Positions 20,828-32,862 of a stretch of DNA of 64,000 bases are shown here, piece after piece. Positions within the stretch are counted from its first letter, which is position 1. The number at the start of each line of letters is the position of its first letter. Position numbers and translations under genes: made by a program. The notes below the pieces were generated by a model. That model ran no database searches. It had not been told where the DNA came from and saw only the letters and a program-made list of their open reading frames with translations. Source of the DNA: Udeniomyces pyricola (taxonomy: Eukaryota; Basidiomycota; Tremellomycetes; Cystofilobasidiales; Mrakiaceae). Location: the NCBI GenBank assembly GCA_039545295.1, contig BCIK01000019.1, positions 421,789-485,788 of the forward strand. The letters run 5' to 3'.

Positions 20828-23800
20828 ATGGTCCCCGTCTCGTCGTCGACATCGTCCCACACTCTTTCCTCTTCGGGCTCCAACCTCGACGACATCAATC
20901 ATCCCCCAGCTCAGCCTGCAATGGACGCCCTTATTGCCTCGGCCGTCGAACTTCCCGAATCAGACCCCCAGAAAGCCATTACCACCCATCCAGACGGAGA
21001 GAGTAGCTCAAAGCGTTGGAAACCAGAAGATGAACCGGAAGAGGTCAGTTCGAACGGGTTTCGCTACGTCATTTTGAAACCCTTGGTGTGTGGAGATGTT
21101 CATCGGCTGACTTTGTCTCGTGATTCATTGATGTATTTTTTATCCTGGAAACGTCCACAGAACTGCTGTATCTGTCTCCAGGACGTCAGGGATCGGACCG
21201 TCATGGTAAGAGGGATTTATGTCGTTCTGTCATCCGCATATACAGATCAAATTACATTGAACTAACGACCCTCTTTCGTTCTCTGTCACCCATGATTTTC
21301 CCCCTTCCAGCCTCAGTGCGGCCACGACTCGTTTTGTTTCACCTGCCTCGCCGTTTGGACGGGTAAGTTTTCGATGAAAACGTCTGAGTCTGAGCTGACG
21401 GGTTGTTGAGTGAGCCACTGACTGTGCGTTTCGATCTGGTGAATATTGCAGAGCAATCTAGAAAGGTAAATTGATTATTCGCGTCAATGCCTGCCCGCAT
21501 GGGTGGAGTTGGACTTGTCTCTGACATTTTCTTGTGTTTCCCCTTTGTGATGGTCTAATTCGTCCTCGCAGTGTCCACTTTGCTCGCAGCCGATCGGTCC
21601 GTACCTCATGCACAACCTTTGGACGCCCCCGCCATATCTCAAGGTGAACAAGATTCATCTGAAACCCCATATTTGGCTCGTTTAGTAGCTCATGCTGGTT
21701 TGAATCTTCGTCCTCTGCAGTTTTTTCTTCCCCCGCTTGCGTCCAAACCATCCAGCGATCATCCGCAGCATCCTGTCTTGCCACCGCCTCAACAGAGGCA
21801 GCCTGCTCGACGAGACGTTAGGCACCCGCCCCGAGCGCCGGAACCCGCCGAGCCCTCGGATGACTTTGAACGCCGAGTTGAACGACGAAGGGAACTCTAC
21901 CGATGGGGTCTACGATGGTCAGTTGATCGAGTGCTTATCCATGTGGATTCCGAGGGCCTGATTCAAGGCTGACAATCCTCTTATGGATCGACTTTCTTTT
22001 TTTTTCCTTTTTTTTTCCTACAAAAGCAAGCACGTCGCAGCCAACGGAGCTACTGTCAGTCCAAATAATCCCTCTTCTTTGCTCGACATGGTATATCCAG
22101 AGATGAGTATGACTGACCCCATCCGTACGTCCGGGTGCTTTGCTTTCGCAGAGATATCGACCCGCCCCGACGCCCGCTCAGTTTGCTTCCAACCCAGAGG
22201 CCATCCGCAAGGCGACTCTTTGGCTTCGTCGCGAGTATCGGGTCTGGAGTGGCGTGGACGTTGAGGTAAGTCTAATTGTGTTGCCTCTGCCTTCCCCCTT
22301 CACCTCCTTCCCTCTCTTTGTTCCTGCTTTCGTGATCTTTTCTGATTGACGCCATCAAGTGAGGTGACTGGCAGGCTGACCAAGTATGTTCTTCATCCAA
22401 CCTTCACGCGTGCTGACAGTTCATGGCGACCTACACGATCTCGCTCATGAAGTCGATTGACATCCGAAGTGACCCTGCCGTGAGGTTGCTGGGCGAATTT
22501 CTTGACATTGGCCACGAGGAGGAACCGACTACGGCCGAGCATTTCGTTCATGGTGAGGAGAGACTTTCTAAATGACGAAAGCGATTGGCAGAGGATGCGT
22601 CGGTTGCGAGCAGTTTGTCATTGATGACGTTTTATTCACACCATCATCTTTCCTCTCTATCAGAGCTCTATTCCTTCCTTCGTTCGCCATTCCGCGACCT
22701 AGACCTTTATGATGCAGCCGTTCAGGTAAGCATGCAGATGAGGCATTTCATCTTGCTCCATTCTCCTCTTAATCCAAGCTTTTGAGACTGAAACTGATTG
22801 GGACCCACATGTGATCTACATCCATCTCAGTACGATCCCGTTCCCGCCTATGTCGTCGAACGACGCCGAGACGAACAAGCCATCTCTCCCAGCTTCTCTC
22901 AGGGTGACCGATACGCTCGTTCTACAGCTCGACGGTCTCGTTCTCGTTCTCGTTCCCCGCATACCTCGTCGAAACGACGCCGTGCTTCTCTCAGTGGCAG
23001 GCAGGCTGATGTGCTCATCCGAGAGGACACGGGTCTTGACGAAGTCATCGGTCGCTCGGCACATATCGAAGCGACTGGGTCGAGCGAGGACAGCCACAGC
23101 GAAAGTGACAGTGACGATGCGAGCAGGGGGCGAAGCTTCAGTCGGGACAGGTTGGATTCAGGGTCTATATCGAGCAGCTTCTCGAGGTCTCTCTCTCGGT
23201 CAAAATCTTACTCACGGGATCGTCGTCGCGTACGTAGCCACCCGTCTTCTTGCGAAGCGTCACTCGACGCTGTTTGGCTAGTTGTCTGATGATTCGGTAC
23301 GTGAACGACCAACTCATCTATCTTCAAATGTTACCGTTGTACCCTTTGCTATCAATCACAGACATCATCATCTCCTCCACCTCGGCAGGCTCCCCTATCC
23401 CCTCGATCTCGCCAAACCCTCTGCGACACATGGCTCTCACCTGAAGAATCTGAACGACTGGATCGTGCCAAGGATCTAAGGGCTCAACATCGCCAGCAGC
23501 GAGCACGTCCCAACAACGACCCTCTAGATAGAAAGGCGAGACAAGAGCAAGAGGAGCGAGCGTGGGAAGAGCGTCATATGGTCGACCGAACCGGGGCAAG
23601 ACGACCATCGATCCACAGAAAGCGTTCAGTCGACCTTATGGGGCTCTTTGAAGGACGGGAGGAGGAAGTGGCACGCGAGTTGGGCCTTCCGATCCACCCG
23701 ACGATGGATTCCGGTTCAAAGCCGTCTGGGATGCGAGGTTGGGATACAAACGAAGAATCATCCTCTCGACCAGAAGAATCTCCGGCGGACGCTGGTCACC

Positions 23801-24843
23801 CCGATATCGAGCTAGCGACCGACCGGTCGTCGATTCGACCCCATCCGTCAGCTCCGGTCGACGTTTTGTCCTCGTTCTCTCGACCACCAGCATCTCTTCT
23901 AGACCGAATCTCCTCTGCTTTGAGTCGCCCTTCTCGACCCCTTGCTACGCCTCGACGCAACATACCCTCTGGCCCATCCTCTTCTTCTCCAAGGCCCACC
24001 CCAACGTCGACCGATCCTTCTGTGCCTACTTCGACCCGCAACGTTCCTCCTCCTGATCATGTACCTTCTCCTCTCGGTCTCCGCATCAGTGGCACTGCTC
24101 TTCGAGGAGCCGGCCTGTCTCCCGGGATCAGTATCCGCGGGAGGGGTAAGGGTCCTACCGTAGCAGCTGAGGCAGACCATTCAGGGCAGCAGGAATCAGC
24201 TGGAACGTCAACTGTTGGTGTCGATGTCGTTGATGATGCCGACGTTGATCGCTTGGTGACGTCAACTTCGTTAGTGCGTGGACCGATCCACTCAGATTTA
24301 GATTCCAAACCGACCATGCCGACCATGGCGGCGGCAGCGAAAGTTACCGAACGACCGGATGTAACTTTGCCCGAAACGTCGTCGCCACGGCCGACATCTG
24401 CAGTCCCAACTGCACCTTCTCGAGCGCCTCCTACTCGCAATCGCAACATGCTCCTTCAGCGGTTGGCCGAGGCTCGGGCCGACTCTGCCGCGAGGTCTTC
24501 TCACCCAGAGCGTCTTAGTGGGCCTTCTGCAACCCAAGGAACCTCGGAACCCTCGAACGACGCTAGGGCCCCCAGTGAGAGCGGCAGGGAGAATAAATTA
24601 GTAGCAGACACGGGACGCGCAGGCGAGGCGAAACCAGCAGAGGGTAATCATAAGAATGAGGGCCACAAGACCGAGCCAAGGTTTGGCGCGAGATTGGACC
24701 GGACGGAACCTGCCCCGACGGCGCCAAGCTTGGGACGGACGAGCGCCAACAGAACCGATGCCGCCGGTTCGGGCACCCAGGGCGACGCTAGAAGAGTAGC
24801 CGACCTCAAGAAGATTCTGCTCGGGAGGAAAGGCAGATCATGA
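20828..24843 (+). CDS. Topors-like RING E3 ligase with RS-rich tail
   Basis: Predicted RING-type ubiquitin (possibly also SUMO) ligase. The N-terminus is disordered. The RING is split over four exons: CCICLQDVRDRTVM (near 21163-21205), PQCGHDSFCFTCLAVWT (21312-21361), EQSRK (near 21453), and CPLCSQPIGPYLMHN (21571-21617), giving a complete C3HC4 set. Downstream exons give ERRVERRRELYRWGL, then KATLWLRREYRVWSGVDVE, ISLMKSIDIRSDPAVRLLGEFL and HELYSFLRSPFRDLDLYDAAVQYD. This is the Topors-type conserved region after the RING. Then comes an Arg-Ser region (RRSRSRSRSPHTSSKRRR, then SRSLSRSKSYSRDRRR) and, after an intron, a long disordered Pro/Ser/Arg tail ending VADLKKILLGRKGRS. The start at 20828 is the first good ATG but is not proven. 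Human Topors has the same order of RING then RS region, which supports the call. Confidence 0.75.
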
Positions 24844-25467
24844 AGAGGCCGACGGAGATTGCATGCGTGTGGGTGGGTATACATGTATTGTATGTTTAAC
24901 GCCGTGCGGCGTTACCGAAGCGAGCGAGATGTATGCATGTATTCTCTTGTTTTTTTTTATCTCTCTCTTTCTCTTCTTCTCCTGCTCTCTGTTCAATTCT
25001 CCCTTGATTGGGATCTGGGGTTTCTGTCTGCTTGTCTATCTCGGGTATGAGGCGGGGAGGTCAACACTTGATGAAGTATACAGCATGTCCGGTAAAGGAC
25101 CGAGTTCAGCCACATGAAAAGGAAGGCGAACAGAGTGGGGCTACTCAATTAGGCGAGTGCGGGGAACCGCAGCGCGAGATCAGCAGCAAGCAGTCTTTGC
25201 CAGTCATCGACGTCTCTCAGAGCTCTGGCCTTCTTTTTTCTTTCTTGATCAAGCCCATTGCTTTGTCTTGTTTCTCTCTCTCAACAACCACAACTCATAC
25301 CCCTCATTTCAACCTAGAGGATTATCACTCACCGCACATCAGCTTTCCCACACATTACTCCGTCAAGACACCCAACCCCTTGATAACCTTCGCACACGAC
25401 CACAATCTCCGCGAGTCGAAACCCCTCGAACTAGCTAGATTGCTCCAATCTCTCTTGTCTGATCAAC
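24844..25467. other. Intergenic, tandem orientation
   Basis: 3' flank of the Topors-like gene and promoter/5' UTR of the transporter. It has a T-rich stretch at 24949-24985 and a pyrimidine- and A/C-rich stretch before 25468. Nothing gene-like is visible. Confidence 0.55.
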
Positions 25468-28400
25468 ATGTTCAGCTCCAAGCATCAAACTATCCAGCCC
25501 AAAGCCTCTGAGCGGCGTTGGATGGGCCTCCGAGGCTCCAAGCTCGTAAGTCAACATCTTTCTTTCCCCTTATATTCGAGCCTCCGGTCCGGGAGTACGT
25601 CGATGGGCATTTCCCGCCCTCTCTCTCTCTCCTCTTTACAATCAACTTTCAGTCGCGCTTGCCGCACACGTCTTTGCCCGATAACCCGCCCACTCTGCAT
25701 GATGACGGTCCGATCATCCTAACTGATCCGCTTTTGCCTCCCCTCTCTGCTCCTCCACTCATCAATGATCACCATCCTCAGATCAACGCCATGTATGTTG
25801 CCTGCTCTAGCTGAATGATAAAGATATACCATCTGTTCTCCTCTTCCATCAAGTAAAACTGATGGACGTTCTCATCGTATCATCCATCGATCCGTCGTTC
25901 TGACCATAACAGTACTGTCACTGCGACAATGGTGAGTACCCCTGCAGATGTCCCCTTTATCGTCGGTGGCGCTCCGCGCTCCCGCCGGCGGATGCCATCG
26001 GATATCTCGGCGGAATGGGCCGGCCGGGAATTCATGGCGCATGGTGGCGTTCTCGGTTCTGTGAATACTGATTGCTCTTCTTTCTACCCTTCCGTTCGCC
26101 TTCCTTCGTCGACGGTCTTTTTTGTACATCTAGGGTTTCCTTTTGTTCGGTTATGACCAAGTAAGTTGGAAGCTCCTCTTGAATCTCTCTTCCTTCGGCG
26201 AAAGAGCCGGTACCAGGCCTCCTAGCTAGGAAGGAAAGGCAGGTAAATAAAAGATCCATCGGATGAACGATCGCTGATCCACCTGCCGCTCTTTTTATTT
26301 GTTGTACCCATGTGCCTCCTTGCGGTATTACGTCGTCGTCTTTCTTCTTCTCCTCCTCAGGGTGTCATGGCCGGTATCATTGCGTCCCAACAATTCAACG
26401 TCAGCAGTTCTTTTCCCTTCCCATTAGCTCCGGACGGCCTCGTCACCCACCTGTTTCTTTTCGTTTTGTTGGCAATTCTTGTCCAGTGGGATGTGACCCT
26501 TCCGATATCCGGCTTCTTACTTACCCGAGTGATTTTATCCGCCATCATCTTGCTCTGCGCTCGTCTCTACCTTTTCTTTCTCCCTTTTATCTTGAGCAGA
26601 CCGAGTTCCCACAAACCAAGCAATACGTGAGTTCTCTTGACCGCTGGTTGTCTTCTGTGTATCAGGTGATCTCCATGACATTATCAGGCGCTGATCCTCG
26701 CTTCCCATTGAATTATGCTCGTCCCTTCTTGATCTCGCGAATCGTCTGCAGGGAAGCGACGATGTTCATGGTGGAACCATCCAGGGAACTGTCGTCTCTG
26801 TGTACGAAGTTGGCTGCTTCTTTGGGTGAGTTCCTTGCCTTCCCTGCGCGTATCGGGTCAGACTTGACCCCCACGTGGCAACCCAAAGGCTTCTTGTATA
26901 TCTCTCTTTCTAGTCCTGTGTTTATTCATTTTGTTCCAAATGAAATAACTGACGGATTCGGCCCTCTTCCTTCTGTTTGCTTCGTCCTTTCATCAGTGCC
27001 ATCTTTGCGTTCATCTACGGTGAACGTCTCGGTCGTCGGCATATGATGTTCCTTGGTTGCGCCGTCATGATCATCGGAACCGTCATCCAGGTCACGGCCT
27101 TTGGTCACTCCAAAGGGTTCCTTCAGTTCATGATCGGTCGAGTCATCACCGGAGTGAGTTTCTTCTCCTCTGAGCCTGCTTTCCCTTGATTTCTTGGCCG
27201 CGATGTATGTCGGCACGGAAGGGTTCCTGAGATGATGGCTGAACTATTTCTATCTCTCCTTTTCCCCTTATCTCATCTGAACTCCGCTTTCTCTAGCTCG
27301 GTAACGGCGCTAACACCTCGACGATTCCCACCTGGGTCGCCGAGACCTCCAAGTCGCACAACCGAGGGTTCCTCGTCTGCGTCGAAGCCTCGTACGTAAT
27401 TCCAACTGACCATTTTCCAGATGGGCCAGCAAGCATGACCCTGTCCTGGTCGATCGTCTGCTAAACGTTTCGCTCAATCACGACCTGCTTTTCTCGCCAT
27501 GTTTTTTTTTTCTTCGTGCTATCTGTTTGATCAGGATGGTTGCCGGTGGAACGTTCATCTCGTACTGGATCGATTTCGGCATGTCCTTTGTTCACCGAGG
27601 CGGAGCATCTTGGCGATTCCCGTTCGTCAATCGTCCTCTTCTTCGCTACCATGATTCATCAGCCTGGACCCTTGATCGCATCCCACAAACTAACACTCTG
27701 GTCCATTCTTCTTCCCAACCTTCTTCTCCCTTAGGATCGCTCTCCAGATCGTCTTTGCCGTTCTTCTCTCTGGTGGTGCCTTGGTACTTCCTGAGTACGC
27801 CTTCCGCCTCGCTTGCGTCTCGGAGCCCACCATCGACCATAGTGACTGACCGGGCTCATGATACCCCTTTCCACCGTTCAGATCCCCTCGATGGCTCTTC
27901 ACCCACGGTCACTATGATGCTGCTGCTCAAATTGTTGCAGACCTTTCGGTGAGAGTTACATCCCTTGCTTGTTTTTTTCTTTTTCCCTCAGATTTTGTGG
28001 ATTCGAACTTCTTCGCGTACGGATCGTTGTTGACTGACCGGATATCTCTTTCTGCTCTGGGCTGTTCGTCTGTAGGATGCCAATATTGAAGACCCTGATA
28101 CTCAGCGAGAGATTCGGTTGATCGTCGATGGTATCAACGCTGCCAACGGTGCCATGGGTGGCGTCAAGACCGCCGAGCTGTTCGTCTCATTTTTTTCTCT
28201 CTTTCGTCACCTTGCGGGCTTGGATATCCCCCCTCTCTTTGGCTGACCTCGCCTTGTGGTTCATACAGCTTCATCGGTGGCAAGAAGCAGCACTTCCGAC
28301 GAATGCTGGTCGGAGCTTCTTCTCAGGTCTTCCAGCAGCTCGGTGGTTGCAATGGTGAGTGCATGGCGTCTGCAACCGATAGCGTTCTTGTTAGCAACAT

Positions 28401-30214
28401 CCAAAAGAAGAATCTCATCCTCAAATGAGTCCTGGTCCTTTGTTTCTTTTCTTGACTTGGTCACAGCTGTCATTTACTACGCCACCGTTCTGTTTGAGGG
28501 AACGATTGGGCTCGAGACTCAGCTCTCCCTCATCCTCGGTGGTGTGTTATCGACGGTTTACTTCATCGCGGCTCTTTCTGCGTTCTTCCTGGTCGAGACT
28601 CTTGGACGACGAAAGATGTTCCTCATGGGCTCGGCCGGTCAGATGGTTTCCATGATTATCATCTTTGCTTGCCTCATCCCGTACGTTTCCCGATCTCCTC
28701 CCCCTCCCCGTCCCCCCTGGCCGTCCTGACGTCCATCAGTCTCGCGATCCGACCCAATGTACTAATCCATCAACCTCCCGTGATCATGATGGCTTGATCG
28801 TTTCCAGAGGTGACTCTCAATCCGCCAAAGGAGCCGCCTTTGGTCTCTTCCTCTACATGATCTTCTTTGGATCTTGTTGGCTTCCTCTCCCTTGGCTCTA
28901 CCCCGCCGAGCTTAACCCGCTTCGAATCCGAACCAAGGCCAACGCTGTCTCGTGAGTGATCATGGTCTCCTCCAATCGATTGGTTGGGATATTACCCTTT
29001 CGGATCGACGCGTTTCGACCTTGAGACTCATTCTTTCTTGCGCACGCTCCTTTTGTGTTGGGTTGTTTCATTCAGGACCATGGCCAACTGGATCTTCAAC
29101 TTCTTGTAAGTTAAGCGTTTCGATTGAGTCGTAGACCTTTTGCACTGGTCGCCCCTCTTGAACACATAGCACAGCTCATTGACGCATTTTATCATGATCG
29201 GCTGCTTGCTTCCTTCTTGACTTGCCGTTTCTCTTTTGGTTCGTTTTTCGTAGGGTCGTCCAAGTTCTTCCTACGATGACGGCGTCCATCGGATGGGCTA
29301 CGTTCTTAATCTTCGCTTGTGCCAACGCCATCTTCATCCGTGAGTGCTTCCGACCAAAGTCGAACGAGCGATTCTTCGCTTGCTATCAAGGGAGACCCTC
29401 AAGAGAAGACCAAAGAAGGTTTAACGTCTTGAACGAATTGCTAATGTGTTCCTTTCTTTCCCGTTTCTGTGCCGTCGTATGATTGGCGTGTTTGCAGCTA
29501 TCATCTACTTCTAGTGCGTTTGATTTTGCCCTAGATCAAAGCTATATCACCTGTGCTCTTGCTTCCTCTACTGACATTGGTCGTCTGATCTTTTCTCCAC
29601 CTATTGAAACTCACAGCTACCCAGAGACCAAGGGACGAACGCTGGAGGCGATCGATGTCATCTTCGCGACGGCGTTCGACCAGAAGGAGCGGCCGACTCA
29701 CATCGCCAAGAGGATGCCGAGTATGTATCCATCACCATACTTTTTACTTTTTGTTTTTGGAACCTTTAGTCGACTCTGGGATTGCTCTTCGATTTGGGAG
29801 GTGATCCCGGTTCCGCTTGGAACTGTAGTTGTTCAGGTTGTATTAACGCACTCTGCATTTATCCGACGCCTCTACACCTTCCTCCCCCCCCCCCTTGCTT
29901 CCTTGATCTTTACTTTCCGCTAGCTCTTACCGATGCTCAAGTAGAAGAAATGACGGACAAGCTTCAGATCCACGCTCGACCTGGCGACGACGAGAAGAAC
30001 GTCGGCGGATCCGGTCAATCGACCCCTCCGTCCGATTCGTTCCAAGCCGAGTAAGTCCCATCAACAGCATCCTTCCGCTGGAGGTGGCTTGCAGGATCAC
30101 ATCCTAGATTGTCCTTTTCACTGACCTGTGGTCTTTGTCCTCTCTCTTTGGAATTCGAACAGAGTCGCCGCTGATAGGGCCGCCAAGAACGATACGACCA
30201 CCGTCGTTCCATGA
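25468..30214 (+). CDS. MFS sugar transporter (sugar porter family)
   Basis: Plasma-membrane sugar carrier with 12 predicted membrane segments, spread over about 20 short exons. It starts MFSSKHQTIQPKASERRW at 25468. Family marks in order are: GFLLFGYDQ (near 26135); GVMAGIIASQQFN; HGGTIQGTVVSVYEVGCFFG; FIYGERLGRRHMMFLG (near 27010-27060); LGNGANTSTIPTWVAETSK; QQLGGCNAVIYYATVLFEG; ETLGRRKMFLMGS; PLPWLYPAELNPLRIRTKAN; and PETKGRTLEAIDVIF (about 29620-29665). The cytosolic tail ends VAADRAAKNDTTTVVP with stop TGA at 30212-30214. These are the R-x-G-R-R loops and the PETKG signature of sugar porters. The substrate (hexose, polyol or disaccharide) cannot be told. A 16-nt exon lies at 29498-29513 and another of about 30 nt near 29078-29106. 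Confidence 0.93.
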
Positions 30215-31109
30215 TCAACGATCCTTTCCATCTGTTATATAATTAATCTTCCCCTTTCTCTCCTTTGCTTTCCCTTCGTCATCAACCTTAGTCACTAGAC
30301 CTGTTTCTCCTTGTCTTCTCCTCTTTGTCCTCTTTCTTCTTGTGCATGTATCATCCATCCCTTTGCCTCATTCCTCATTCTTTATGCAGCACTTTCAAGA
30401 TATCGCCCCCCCCCCCTTTTTTTTTCGTCCTTTCTTAATTCCTTCTTACGCTCCGCGACCCCTCTTTAGTTGGGTACTATCGCTTGACTGTCGAGGAGAC
30501 CATTTGCCGAAGGCGCCTGCAGAGCGGTGTACACATAATATGCATATCATCACTAAACGCACCCCCCCACGCCGTCGCCGCGCGCCACTGCGGCGTTGAT
30601 ATAGTATATATAATACGTGTCTGCGTAACGCGTAACTTGGATCTGTTCTCCTTCTTCCTCTTCTGTCAGCTATCTTCGTTCACCCAATTTGGTCGATATC
30701 TCTGGGTTGCTTTTTTTTGCTTGTGCCAAGCGATAAATACGCCCTCAGCTCTGGACTCGTGCAGCCTAGCCAGTAATACTAGTGTTGTCAATCGATGGTG
30801 ATCATTCTTCTTTCTACAAAGTACTCTCTCATATCATGCCACATGATCAACCAATCATTGAGGTGAATCGTACGAGTGGAATGTTGATTCGATTCTCGAT
30901 CTGGTATATATATATATGATCCATCAGACTCTCGCAGCTCGACGCTGCTGAGGGGCTATCCTATTCTCGGTCCATGACCTGCAGCATAAACGATGGAATG
31001 TCGACGGTCATCCAGTTCGTCGTATACCTCAACGGAATTCTATATGTCTCTGCAGTCTATTGCTTACTACAAAGCCGGTCCGACCCGTACACGTACTCCT
31101 TCTTCTTCC

Positions 31110-31163
<54 letters not shown>

Positions 31164-31199
31164 CCCCCCCCCCCCCCCCCCCCCTCCCCCACACCACCC

Positions 31200-31243
<44 letters not shown>

Positions 31244-31313
31244 CCACCTCCCCCCGCCTTCCAGTGTATAATCACTTCAAACCTTCCGTCCCATCCCCAT
31301 CAGCTCAGCTCAG
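30215..31313. other. Convergent intergenic region with giant C tract
   Basis: This lies between the 3' ends of the transporter and the MDP-1 gene. It contains C/T homopolymers near 30404-30425, a TATATATATATA run near 30905-30918, and the C tract at 31111-31240. No gene is seen. Confidence 0.75.
31111..31240 (+). repeat. Near-uninterrupted poly-C tract (about 130 nt)
   Basis: 52 C, one G, 21 C, one T, a short C/A-rich interruption (31191-31200), then 40 C. It is in the space between two converging gene ends. Exact lengths may be assembly-dependent. Confidence 0.95.
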
Positions 31314-32418
31314 CTACTTGCCCTTTTCTTTCCGCCACCTCTTGAGGCCAGCCTCGAACAATTCGCGCGTCGTCCCCCGAGAATCGACGAGGATCATCGT
31401 TACCCCGAGCGACTCGACTTCTTTGTTGCGCGATTCGTCGTCGAAGAAGAGCTAATTGAAACCGGTCATGGATGGCGGTCGAGGAAGAGGGGGAGGCGGG
31501 AGGGGGGGGGGAAGGAGCATCAGTGATTGAAGAAGGGGACAAAAAAAAAAGAAGAAGAAGAAGAAGAAGGAAAAAAGGACACGAACCATCTCATCATAAG
31601 GAATCCCAGTCCGTTTGTGAATCGCTCGGAAGTGCTTGAGTTTACTCCCGGGATAGATCTCCTTCCTGTACCGAGGTCAGTTCCAAAAAAAAAAAGAATG
31701 GGCGATGCGAAAAAGCAAGAAGAAGAGGCCGAAGGAAAAGGAACATCGGATGCGAAGATACGTTTTGATAAGGAAGGACGAAGAAGGAAAAGGTCGTTAG
31801 AATAATTTTTTTTTCTCTCTTGCTTTGGTTTACAGGTCGGGGAAACCTTGATGGTGCAAGTTTATGATTGTTCTTGGTGTTGTCATCATGGCTCGGGGAC
31901 GAACTCATCAAAGAACTCGATGGCTCTCTTAGGAGCCTCTTGTTCCTTTCCTTCTGGTGGGGGCATCAACAACAAGCCCAACACCTCCCGAGCGTACTCT
32001 GGCGCGGACGTTCTCGAACACGCGGCGACTGTCGTGTGACCTTCGTGTTGACGCAGGAGATGGAGAATCCCAGGGACGTCCGGGTAGAAGGAAATGGAAG
32101 GACCTCGACGGGAATGAACGAGGTTCAAGTCGTTAGGTGGATCAGGTCGGGTGAAGGGGGCAGAGACGTGGGTGTCGATCCCTGATCATGCAGGAAGAAT
32201 CAAATTCGACGTCGTCGGGGAAACGAGACGAGGAGCGACAGAGAGAGGGGGACAGAATCAATCAAACCTGTCAGTCTTGACGATCAGTCTTGCAATATTG
32301 AGGTCACACTAGAACGGGTACGACAGGACGTACATAGATCCCAGAGCGTGTAGTCTAGATCAAAAGCGACAAGCTTGGGGAACGCCCCGGTCGAAGACGC
32401 GCGAGCTGCAGGGGGCAT
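31314..32418 (-). CDS. MDP-1-type HAD phosphatase
   Basis: Magnesium-dependent phosphatase-1 family of the HAD superfamily, cytosolic. The reading starts MPPAARAS at 32418 and gives the nucleophile motif AFDLDYTLWDL (DxDxT) before a GTACGT donor. The exon near 32184-31900 gives DTHVSAPFTRPD, SFYPDVPGILHLLRQH and ACSRTSAPEYAREVLGLL (motif II Ser/Thr). The next exon (about 31665-31590) gives EIYPGSKLKHFRAIHKRTG with the motif III Lys. The last (about 31451-31314) gives LFFDDESRNKEVESLGV (motif IV DD) and ends LKRWRKEKGK. All four HAD motifs are present, so the enzyme is probably active. Family members act on protein phosphotyrosine or on sugar phosphates in vitro; the substrate here is unknown. 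Confidence 0.93.
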
Positions 32419-32862
32419 AGTAGCGATGGCGATACGAGGGTTTCTGTTGACAAAGGGCGAGAACGGCGAAGCAGGCGGTGGCCGAAGGGAAGCAAGGTGG
32501 ACGTAAGAAGCGTCGAGGCGAAGTCAAACAAGATACGATACGCGAGTCATGATCTACGTCTTCGCGCAGGTGGAGGTAGCCGACGGCCAGCGCGGTCGCT
32601 GACGTCATCCTGCACGTCCAACCGCGATTCGTGTCTTTGAACAATCATCCATCATCCGTCAGACAGACGATCGATACAGTCAGAGGCAGGCATAATAGCA
32701 ACATGGTATCGTAAGAGAACAAAAGAATAAAGAGAAAGAAAAGGGAAATGATAAGAAACTTTTCGATACATAAGAAACCTTTAAAAATACGCCCCCCCCC
32801 CCCTCGCCCTCTTATTCCCCCATCCCTCTCAACTCACAACGCATACATCGACTGAATAAAGC

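Noticed and set aside
23796..24537. Antisense gene opposite the Topors-like tail
   Set aside because: The open frames mirror the GC-rich, low-complexity coding exon and have no recognisable domain.
27990..28015. B-box-like GGATTCGAACTTC suggesting a tRNA
   Set aside because: It lies inside a transporter intron with no matching A box or acceptor stem. No convincing tRNA was found in the window.
25468..30214. Reading the transporter as a broken gene because of many short frames
   Set aside because: Every break coincides with a GT..AG intron, and the spliced frame gives all sugar-porter motifs in order.
30974..31345. Open frames giving long polyproline or polyglycine proteins across the C tract
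   Set aside because: They are direct translations of the homopolymer on either strand, with no start context, splice logic or domain.
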